61,327 nucleotides of DNA from CAZWDL01 sp964632995 (GTDB taxonomy: Bacteria > Bacteroidota > Bacteroidia > Chitinophagales > Saprospiraceae), in contig CAZWDL010000033.1 of assembly GCA_964632995.1 (NCBI GenBank), positions 1-61,327 on the forward strand, given 5' to 3'. The notes below the pieces were generated by a model. The model was not told the DNA's origin and did not search any database. It saw only the letters and a program-made list of their open reading frames with translations. The translations under genes were made by a program, and so were the position numbers. Below, one piece after another: positions 52,814-59,256 of this stretch. The number at the start of each line of letters is the position of its first letter. Within the stretch, counting starts at the first letter, position 1.

Positions 52814-52873
52814 GCCACGGATCACACGGATTTTCACAGATGATCATTTTGCAAAACCCGTGTGATCTGTGGC
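52814..52873. repeat. GCCACGGATCACACGG inverted repeat
   Basis: GCCACGGATCACACGG (52814-52829) pairs with 52858-52873, matching at 15 of 16 positions across a 28-base centre that contains TTTTCACAGAT. Elements with this wording (CCACAGATCACACGGAT...CACAGAT) are found dispersed between genes in many Bacteroidota. It is non-coding. Confidence 0.6.
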
Positions 52874-52949
52874 TTTTCAAACACTTCCCGGCGAAGCCAG
52901 GATGGCGAAAAGTAACTATAGACGTTGGTGACGATGAAGCCATCCAAGC

Positions 52950-53588
52950 TCACTTTCTTCCGAAATCCGCCGGAATCTCGCCCCAGTTTTTGGTATCCCA
53001 TTTCAGGATTTTGTTGGGGTAGGAATGGGTCTTCAGCCATGTTTCGGCGCGGTCCACCAGCTCGAAGAGCCGGGCTGTGCGTCGGTTGCGGCTGAGCTTG
53101 GTGCGGCACTGTTTCTTTTTTACCCATCCGATAGCTATTCTGGAATCTGAATAGATTGGGGTGTCCTTTCCCTGGCGGTGTAAAAGGGCAAGTGCATGTA
53201 CCAGCGCCAGGAATTCACCGATGTTATTGGTACCCAATTCGAAAGCCTGGTGAAAAATCTGATCACCGCTGCGCGTATCGACGCCCTGGTATTCCATTCG
53301 TCCGGGATTGCCGCTGCAGGCGGCATCCACGCTGATGCTGTCCCACACGATCTCCGGATGAGTTTCCGGGCTGGCGTCACTGCTTTTAGAGGGCGCTTTC
53401 TTTTTGGAGATAGATACGTGGTCATCGTAGGAATCGTAAAAGGCTCCCTCTGCCGCTTCCCGGCTGCTGAATGCCTTGTACTTAGCATTGGGATACCCTT
53501 GTATCTGCAGTTTCGCTTCGGTCCAGCTTTCGTAGATACCCGGTTGGTTACCCTGCCAAACGACGTAGTATTTCTTTTTCTTTGCCAT
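52950..53588 (-). CDS. ribonuclease H with N-terminal viroplasmin (Caulimo_VI-type) domain
   Basis: Cleaves RNA in RNA-DNA hybrids. From the ATG at 53588 it has 212 residues. The first 45 (KYYVVWQGNQPGIYESWTEA...FSSREAAEGAF) form the viroplasmin/RNase HI N-terminal hybrid-binding domain. The RNase H domain carries Asp in SVDAACSGNPG, Glu in TNNIGEFLALVHAL, Asp in PIYSDSRIAIGW and the last Asp in ILKWDTKNWGEIPADFGRK. It is the eukaryotic RNase H1-like architecture frequent in Bacteroidota. It shares a short divergent promoter region with tatD. Confidence 0.94.
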   Translation of the reverse strand: MAKKKKYYVVWQGNQPGIYESWTEAKLQIQGYPNAKYKAFSSREAAEGAFYDSYDDHVSISKKKAPSKSSDASPETHPEIVWDSISVDAACSGNPGRMEYQGVDTRSGDQIFHQAFELGTNNIGEFLALVHALALLHRQGKDTPIYSDSRIAIGWVKKKQCRTKLSRNRRTARLFELVDRAETWLKTHSYPNKILKWDTKNWGEIPADFGRK

Positions 53589-53593
53589 TGGGG

Positions 53594-53601
53594 CAAAGAT
53601 A
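53594..53601 (-). promoter_or_regulatory. putative -7 box for the RNase H gene, leaderless-like
   Basis: The minus strand reads TATCTTTG, ending only 5 bases before the ATG at 53588. Transcription starting at the usual distance would begin at or very near the start codon. Confidence 0.5.
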
Positions 53602-53642
53602 CAAGATCTGCCACACACCAAAACTTTCTGGATTATAATCTA

Positions 53643-53650
53643 TACTTTTG
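53643..53650 (+). promoter_or_regulatory. putative -7 box for tatD
   Basis: TACTTTTG (TAnnTTTG) lies 21 bases before the ATG at 53672. It supports this ATG over the upstream in-frame TTG or GTG codons, since the annotated longest frame would start inside the promoter. Confidence 0.55.
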
Positions 53651-53671
53651 TGGAAAGGTCAACACCAAGTT

Positions 53672-54466
53672 ATGTTTGTAGATTCACATACTCATTTATA
53701 TTCAAAGAAATTCGACGGGGATCGCGAAGAAGTTATGCAACGGGCTATCGACGCCGGTGTGGAAGCTTTTTACCTTCCAAATATTGACAGCTCATCCATT
53801 GACGCCATGCTGAAGGTAGAAGAAAAATGGCCTGATCGCTGCTTCGCTATGATGGGGCTGCACCCCTGCTCCGTTAAAGAAAATTATCAGGATGAATTAG
53901 CTGTAGTGGAGGAATGGCTGAACAAACGCGACTTTTGCGCCGTAGGTGAAATAGGGATTGACCTCTACTGGGACAAGACTTTCCTGGCGCAGCAGCGGGA
54001 GGCTTTTCTCACCCAGATTCAATGGGCGAAAGACCGGCGACTACCTATCGTGATTCATTCCCGGGAAGCTACGGATTTGATTATAGAGTTGCTGCAGGGA
54101 GTAAAAGATGATCGACTGAAAGGTATTTTTCACTGTTTTACGGGCAATTCCGCTCAGGCAAAAAAAATTACGGACCTGGGATTTTACCTGGGCATAGGCG
54201 GCGTACTGACGTTCAAAAACGCAGGTCTGGATAAAACCATGGAAACGGTGGACCCGGATCATCTCGTGCTGGAAACCGATTCCCCCTACCTGGCCCCGGC
54301 GCCGCATCGCGGGAAACGTAATGAAAGCGCTTATCTGGTCAGGGTTGCCGAACGGCTGGCGGAAATAAAAAATGCCCCTGTTGAAAATATAGGGCGCATT
54401 ACGAGCCGTAATTCCTATGCCGTTTTTGGAAAATCCGGTATCTTTGTACCTCAGGCGACGGATTGA
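53672..54466 (+). CDS. TatD family metal-dependent hydrolase
   Basis: TIM-barrel deoxyribonuclease-like hydrolase. From the ATG at 53672 it has 264 residues: MFVDSHTHLYSKKF with the HxH pair, the metal Glu in AVGEIGIDLYWD, His in PIVIHSREA, His in GIFHCFTGNS and the final Asp in VLETDSPYLAPAPHRGKRNES. All metal ligands of TatD/YcfH/YjjV are present. Members show 3'-5' DNA exonuclease or D-aminoacyl-tRNA deacylase-like activity; the true substrate here is not known. Confidence 0.94.
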   Translation: MFVDSHTHLYSKKFDGDREEVMQRAIDAGVEAFYLPNIDSSSIDAMLKVEEKWPDRCFAMMGLHPCSVKENYQDELAVVEEWLNKRDFCAVGEIGIDLYWDKTFLAQQREAFLTQIQWAKDRRLPIVIHSREATDLIIELLQGVKDDRLKGIFHCFTGNSAQAKKITDLGFYLGIGGVLTFKNAGLDKTMETVDPDHLVLETDSPYLAPAPHRGKRNESAYLVRVAERLAEIKNAPVENIGRITSRNSYAVFGKSGIFVPQATD

Positions 54467-54603
54467 GCCCCAATACTTTATAGGGGTTTCACCATCCGTG
54501 CCCTATCATTGGGGAAGTATAAGTGAAAAGAAAAAAATTTTGAATTGTAATTTCTTTTTACAAATTTTGTGACCATCGTTATTGTTAAAAGAATCTTAAT
54601 AGT

Positions 54604-54611
54604 TACTTTTG
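54604..54611 (+). promoter_or_regulatory. putative promoter for tRNA-Ser
   Basis: TACTTTTG matches TAnnTTTG; a TTG element at 54581 gives a spacing of about 20. The tRNA begins 119 bases downstream, and exbB may be cotranscribed. Confidence 0.5.
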
Positions 54612-54730
54612 TTTGCGCGAACATTCCTTCTGGATAAAAGCGTTGCGGAAGATTCGACAGGGCGATTAACCCCCACGGTACACCAGTGAAGAAAACCATG
54701 AAGCAAAAGATTTAAGAGGAGTTCTATATA

Positions 54731-54818
54731 GGAGAGGTGGCCGAGCGGTCGAAGGCGCACGCCTGGAAAGCGTGTATACCCTAACCGGGTATCGCGGGTT
54801 CGAATCCCGCTCTCTCCG
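54731..54818 (+). tRNA. tRNA-Ser (anticodon GGA)
   Basis: An 88-base class II tRNA. The acceptor stem GGAGAGG pairs with TCTCTCC (one G-T), the D arm starts TGGCCGAGCGGTC, the anticodon stem ACGC/GCGT frames the loop CTGGAAA with anticodon GGA (Ser codons UCC and UCU). A long variable arm with TATACCC/GGGTAT and the T loop GGTTCGAATCC follow. CCA is not encoded. The long variable arm supports serine identity. Confidence 0.97.
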
Positions 54819-54882
54819 CTAGTGTAAATTTTCAGCTGTTCTGTTTTCAATTAAAAAAACAATCGTAAAAACCTTATTGACT

Positions 54883-55647
54883 ATGCGTAAATTAATGGCA
54901 TTACTGCTAATTCTTGGTTTGGCAGTATTTTCTGGAAATGTCGTATATGCTCAAGGTGACCAGGGTGCACAGACGGAGTCTGTTCAGGAAGCGGCTCCTA
55001 CCGGCGATATGACGGGGTATCAAGTCCTTAAAAAGTACTTCATCGACGGTGACTGGCGCTTTATGAGTTTCGTACTCATCTGTTTGATTCTGGGCTTGGC
55101 CTTCTGTATCGAGCGGATCATTACCTTGAACATCGCGACGACCAACACGGATAAACTTTTATCCAAAATTGATGAACACCTAAAGTCCGGCGATATTAAC
55201 GGCGCTATGGAAGTGTGTAAGTCTACGCCCGGCCCCACCGCCAGCGTACTTTACGAAGGCTTAAAGAACGCCGAGGATGGCCCCGAGGCTGTTGAGAAAG
55301 CTATCGTTTCCTATGGTAGTGTTCAGATGGGTTTGCTGGAACGCGGCCTGGTTTGGATCTCGCTTTTCATCGCTATTGCACCGATGCTTGGTTTCATGGG
55401 TACGGTAATTGGTATGATCACAGCTTTCGACCGCATTGAAGCAGTTGGTGACCTTTCCCCCTCGGTAGTAGCCGGTGGTATTAAGGTGGCCCTGTTGACG
55501 ACGGTTTTCGGTCTGATCACCGCCATTATTCTGCAGATTTTCTACAATTATATCGTCAACAAAATCGACGGTATCGTCAACAAGATGGAAGATGCTTCTA
55601 TCGCACTGGTAGATATCATGGCAGATAATAACGTATTCAACAAATAA
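54883..55647 (+). CDS. exbB: MotA/TolQ/ExbB proton channel family protein
   Basis: Inner-membrane proton channel subunit that powers outer-membrane transport (with ExbD and TonB) or cell-envelope stability. From the ATG at 54883 it has 254 residues. A hydrophobic N-terminal leader (MRKLMALLLILGLAVFSG) is followed by three TM segments: about residues 50-75 (FMSFVLICLILGLAFCIERII), 150-180 (ISLFIAIAPMLGFMGTVIGMITAF) and 195-230 (VVAGGIKVALLTTVFGLITAIILQIFYNY). It heads the exbB-orfX-exbD-exbD operon. It starts 64 bases after tRNA-Ser. Confidence 0.92.
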   Translation: MRKLMALLLILGLAVFSGNVVYAQGDQGAQTESVQEAAPTGDMTGYQVLKKYFIDGDWRFMSFVLICLILGLAFCIERIITLNIATTNTDKLLSKIDEHLKSGDINGAMEVCKSTPGPTASVLYEGLKNAEDGPEAVEKAIVSYGSVQMGLLERGLVWISLFIAIAPMLGFMGTVIGMITAFDRIEAVGDLSPSVVAGGIKVALLTTVFGLITAIILQIFYNYIVNKIDGIVNKMEDASIALVDIMADNNVFNK

Positions 55648-55664
55648 GCAGAAACAAAGCTCTT

Positions 55665-56141
55665 ATGTATAACTTTTTAGTTAAAAACGGACAACAGGTC
55701 GCTTTTGGCCTTGGTCTGCTCATCACCATCGTCTTTCTCGTGAGTATTTTCTCGGGAATGGAGGAGTATACCATGTTGCCGGAAGAGGAACGGGTTACCA
55801 CAGACATCTTCAACTTCGGCCTTAGGGGCGCTTTGGTGCTTACGGCGGTCGCTGCCCTGGGGATGATCCTGTTCGGCCTATACCACATTTTGACCAATTT
55901 CCGGAGTTCTGTCAAAGGTATCCTCGGAGTAGTTGTGCTGGTAGCGATCTTTATCATCGGCTACAGCATGGCTCCCGCTGAACCGGAAACGACAGCCATA
56001 GCCGAAGCCGCCCAGAAAACGGGTGGGATTTCCGATAATCAAATGAAATTTATCGGAGGCGCTATCACCACTTCGCTGGTGCTGGTAGGGTTGGGTGTCG
56101 CCGCCTTTGTCCTCTCCGAAATTCGTAACTTTTTCAAATAA
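55665..56141 (+). CDS. hypothetical three-TM membrane protein in the exb operon
   Basis: A 158-residue membrane protein with hydrophobic segments at about residues 11-29, 53-74 and 83-102 and a fourth near 131-152. Short charged loops lie between. It resembles no family that I can name. It starts 17 bases after exbB and ends 9 bases before the first exbD, so it is surely cotranscribed and could be an accessory of the ExbB-ExbD motor. Similar genes appear between exbB and exbD in related Bacteroidota, from memory. Confidence 0.75.
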   Translation: MYNFLVKNGQQVAFGLGLLITIVFLVSIFSGMEEYTMLPEEERVTTDIFNFGLRGALVLTAVAALGMILFGLYHILTNFRSSVKGILGVVVLVAIFIIGYSMAPAEPETTAIAEAAQKTGGISDNQMKFIGGAITTSLVLVGLGVAAFVLSEIRNFFK

Positions 56142-56150
56142 TTTATCGCT

Positions 56151-56705
56151 ATGGCTAAAACTAGTTCCAGAGATCGGATGAATAATGAGATCAATGCAGG
56201 CTCTATGGCCGACATTGCCTTCTTGTTGCTTATCTTCTTTCTCGTGACGACGACAATCGTGGAGGACAAGGGGATTATGGTTAAGTTGCCGCCATGGTCT
56301 GAAGAAGAACCGGATATCACCAAACTGAAAGAACGCAACGTTTTTTCAGTGCTGGTGAATGCGCAAAACCAACTGCTGGTACGCGGCGAACCTTCGAATA
56401 TCGACAATCTTAAAGATCGTGCCAAAGAGTTTATCCGCAACCCGCAGAACCGTCCGGATCTGGCGGAAAGACCTACCAAAGCGATTATCTCACTTAAAAA
56501 CGATCGTGGTACGGAATACAAAACTTATCTCGAAGTGTACAATGAGCTTAAAGCTGCGTACAATGAACTCTGGGATGAGCTGAGCCGGCAAAAGTTCGGC
56601 ATTCCTTACAGCGAGGACATGGCCTTCGCCTATAAAAAGGCAATCCGGGAAGAAATTCCCTTCGTACTGTCCGAAGCTGAACCCACGGCTTTCGGTGAAG
56701 AATAA
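56151..56705 (+). CDS. exbD: ExbD/TolR family biopolymer transport protein (first copy)
   Basis: Inner-membrane partner of ExbB. The 184-residue protein has an N-terminal cytoplasmic stretch, one TM helix at about residues 20-42 (MADIAFLLLIFFLVTTTIVED) with the conserved Asp in the ADIAF motif that carries protons, and a periplasmic domain. Compared with E. coli ExbD (141 residues) it has a longer C-terminal extension ending EIPFVLSEAEPTAFGEE. It follows orfX by 9 bases. Confidence 0.92.
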   Translation: MAKTSSRDRMNNEINAGSMADIAFLLLIFFLVTTTIVEDKGIMVKLPPWSEEEPDITKLKERNVFSVLVNAQNQLLVRGEPSNIDNLKDRAKEFIRNPQNRPDLAERPTKAIISLKNDRGTEYKTYLEVYNELKAAYNELWDELSRQKFGIPYSEDMAFAYKKAIREEIPFVLSEAEPTAFGEE

Positions 56706-56790
56706 GCGCTCGTACCAAGTTACGTTGTTGAAAAACCGCCTTATTCTTTCATCAGCTGCCGGCTAACGGCAGTGCAAAATTTTGACGATT

Positions 56791-57273
56791 ATGGCAAAGT
56801 TTAGCAAAAAAAGAGGTAAAGCCAAACCAGAGGTTTCTACCGCTTCGCTGCCCGATATCATCTTTATGCTCCTCTTCTTCTTCATGGTGGTAACCGTTCT
56901 GCGGGACGCCGAACTGAAAGTGCAGGTGAACACACCACGTGCTACCGAGCTGACGAAGCTGGAAGAAAAGTCAATGGTCAATTACCTGTATATCGGAAGA
57001 CCGCAACCCCGGTACCAGGAGTTGTATGGCACCAAACCACGCATGCAACTCGGCGACAAGTTCGCCAACCTGAACGAAATTCCCATCTTCCTGGAAAAAC
57101 ATAAAGTGAAACTCCCGGAAGCCAAGCGTCCGCGAATTATCTCTTCGCTACGCGTTGACGGGGAAGTGACCATGGGTATTGTGACCGATGTCAAAACTGA
57201 ACTGAGAAAAGCAGGTCAGCTTAAAGTCAATTACTCTGCCAAACCCAAGGCGGAAAAGTTTACCAGAAACTAA
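56791..57273 (+). CDS. exbD: ExbD/TolR family biopolymer transport protein (second copy)
   Basis: A 160-residue second ExbD from the ATG at 56791. Basic N-terminus MAKFSKKRGKAKPEV, a TM helix with the conserved Asp in LPDIIFMLLFFFMVVTVLRD (about residues 22-42), then a periplasmic domain of the family shape. Two differing ExbD genes in one operon are common in Bacteroidota and suggest a heteromeric complex. It ends the operon before the terminator at 57299. Confidence 0.92.
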   Translation: MAKFSKKRGKAKPEVSTASLPDIIFMLLFFFMVVTVLRDAELKVQVNTPRATELTKLEEKSMVNYLYIGRPQPRYQELYGTKPRMQLGDKFANLNEIPIFLEKHKVKLPEAKRPRIISSLRVDGEVTMGIVTDVKTELRKAGQLKVNYSAKPKAEKFTRN

Positions 57274-57298
57274 TTGCCAACTTGAGCCCTGTGAAAAT

Positions 57299-57332
57299 AA
57301 AAGGCCTTCCATGCTGTGGAAGGCCTTTTTTA
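57299..57332. terminator. bidirectional terminator after the exb operon
   Basis: AAAAGGCCTTCCA and TGGAAGGCCTTTT form a perfect 13-bp stem around a 5-base loop, with A-run and T-run outside. It lies between exbD (plus) and the DUF4293 gene (minus) and can serve both. Confidence 0.88.
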
Positions 57333-57348
57333 ATGGTTTTGAAACTTT

Positions 57349-57789
57349 TTACCGAAGGCGATCCATGGACTCAACCAGCTTCTCATCCTTATTGATGAAG
57401 CGGTAGGCGAGTAGCGTGAGAATTAACGCAACCACCGGCAAATACATCCCCAGGCGATCATTGACCGTTACATCATTTAGCCCTCCTGTATTCTGCAAGT
57501 AGTAGATCAGCCCGAAAGCAATTCCCACGATCAGCGCAACTACCGTGAATATAGACAGCCGCATCTGCAAACGGCGATTGCGAAACAGAAAAATGGCCAC
57601 CAGGGCCAGCACGCCGCTGAGGGTGAAAAAAACGATTAATCCCAGGTGGTCCTGTAAGTTGAATACCTGGTCGGCAAAAATCTCATTGTCCATCGTCTCC
57701 CTGGGAGTCGAAGCAAAAGGTACGCCGTATAGCGCAAAACTCGCCGCCGCGGCAAGCAACAGAAAAATGCTTTGAATTCTTTGAATCAT
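57349..57789 (-). CDS. DUF4293 family membrane protein
   Basis: A 146-residue membrane protein with four hydrophobic helices (residues about 5-23, 48-68, 80-100, 112-133). The start MIQRIQSIFLLLAAAASFAL and the last helix VVALILTLLAYRFINKDEKLV are those of DUF4293, a Bacteroidota family of unknown function. It often lies close to the rho transcription terminator gene in related genomes (from memory); rho is not in this window. Confidence 0.88.
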   Translation of the reverse strand: MIQRIQSIFLLLAAAASFALYGVPFASTPRETMDNEIFADQVFNLQDHLGLIVFFTLSGVLALVAIFLFRNRRLQMRLSIFTVVALIVGIAFGLIYYLQNTGGLNDVTVNDRLGMYLPVVALILTLLAYRFINKDEKLVESMDRLR

Positions 57790-57913
57790 TGCGTAGGTGT
57801 GTTGTTTTGATGAGCCTTAAAGATAATCCATTTTTTCTAACGGCTTTTCCGGTGCAGAGTTCGGTAAGGCAGCCGGCAGAACCACCTCAAAGAATCTCAA
57901 ACCACCTCAAACC

Positions 57914-59068
57914 ATGCACCTCCAACCCAATTATTCCCTCAGCTATTGGGAGCAAGACGTTTTCTTCCGCGATCTCGATGCGGTCGTCATCGGTAGCGGT
58001 ATCGTCGGGCTATCGGCGGCCTTACGCCTGCAGGAACTGCAGCCCGGCCGGCGAATCGCCCTCTTTGAACGCGGGCCCCTCCCCATCGGGGCAAGTACGC
58101 GAAACGCCGGTTTCGCCTGCTTCGGCAGCATGACCGAACTGCTTGACGACTTGCAGGTGATGGACGAAAGAACCGTATGGGGGCTTGTAGAAAAACGCTG
58201 GCTAGGCCTGCAACGCCTGCGCCGGCGCCTCGGCGACCGGCAGCTCGACTTCCATGCCCATGGCGGCTATGAGCTCTTCCGGCCCCAAGACGGCGAACAG
58301 TTCGAGACCTGTACCGCGCAACTGCAGCAGTTTAACCGGATACTGAAAGAGATTACCGGCCGGCCACAGGTATTCACCGTTGCGGATGCAGAACTACCGG
58401 GGTCCGGCTTCCGGGGGGTACAGCATCTCATTGTGAATAAAGCCGAAGGCCAGCTCCACGCAGGGCGTATGGTAGAAGGCCTCTTGCAGCTGGTAAGGGA
58501 TGCGGGCATCAAGGTATTTACCGGTTTGCCGGTGCATACCCTGCAGGACGACGGCAACAAGGTGCAGCTACAGGCCGGTCCCGGCTGGACCATCAGCGCC
58601 GGCAGCGTGCTGGTAGCCACTAACGGCTTCGCCCGGCAGCTGCTGCCTGAATTGTCGGTTCAGCCCGCCCGCAATCAGGTGCTGATCACTCAAGTGGTTG
58701 ATGGCTTGCCTTTCAAGGGAACATTTCATTACGACCGCGGATATTACTATTTTCGCAACATCGACGGCCGTGTACTCCTTGGAGGAGGCAGACATTTGGC
58801 CAAAGAGGAAGAAACGACCACCTCCCTGGAAACGACAGAACTGATCCAATCCTCTCTGTTAAAACTCTTGCGGGAGGTCATCCTGCCAGGGCGAGAAGTG
58901 GCCGTGGAACGCTGGTGGAGCGGCATACTGGGGCTGGGCATGGAGAAATCGCCTGTCATCCGGAAAGTATCGCCCCGGGTTGCCGTCGCTGTCCGGCTCG
59001 GCGGCATGGGGGTAGCCATCGGAAGCCTGGTAGGAGAGGAAGCGGCGGAACTGGTGGGAGATAGGTAG
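57914..59068 (+). CDS. FAD-dependent oxidoreductase (DAO family)
   Basis: A 384-residue D-amino-acid-oxidase-like flavoprotein. The FAD site is VVIGSGIVGLSAALRLQEL (residues about 20-38), then GASTRNAGFACFGS, a central substrate domain and the C-terminal FAD-contacting segment PRVAVAVRLGGMGVAIGSLVGEE. It has the look of glycine oxidase/sarcosine oxidase enzymes, but the substrate cannot be told. No signal peptide, so it should act in the cytoplasm or peripherally on the membrane. It is a single gene. Confidence 0.9.
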   Translation: MHLQPNYSLSYWEQDVFFRDLDAVVIGSGIVGLSAALRLQELQPGRRIALFERGPLPIGASTRNAGFACFGSMTELLDDLQVMDERTVWGLVEKRWLGLQRLRRRLGDRQLDFHAHGGYELFRPQDGEQFETCTAQLQQFNRILKEITGRPQVFTVADAELPGSGFRGVQHLIVNKAEGQLHAGRMVEGLLQLVRDAGIKVFTGLPVHTLQDDGNKVQLQAGPGWTISAGSVLVATNGFARQLLPELSVQPARNQVLITQVVDGLPFKGTFHYDRGYYYFRNIDGRVLLGGGRHLAKEEETTTSLETTELIQSSLLKLLREVILPGREVAVERWWSGILGLGMEKSPVIRKVSPRVAVAVRLGGMGVAIGSLVGEEAAELVGDR

Positions 59069-59256
59069 ATGGGGTGAGAAGGAGTAATCCAAGCTTTATT
59101 CTCCTTGTCAGCAAGTCCCCCAGTCATTTTGTCTGTCACTATAGATAGCAATGCATTAGCTTCGCGGGGATTAAAAGACTGTTAAGCCGGGGGCCGCCTG
59201 TGCAACTAAGCAGGGGGCTCAATCGTTTAAGGAAAGTGCTGAAAAGAATAAAATTG

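Noticed and set aside
54877..54882. TTG start of exbB six bases before the ATG
   Set aside because: The ATG at 54883 gives a better signal-like N-terminus, and TTG is a weaker start.
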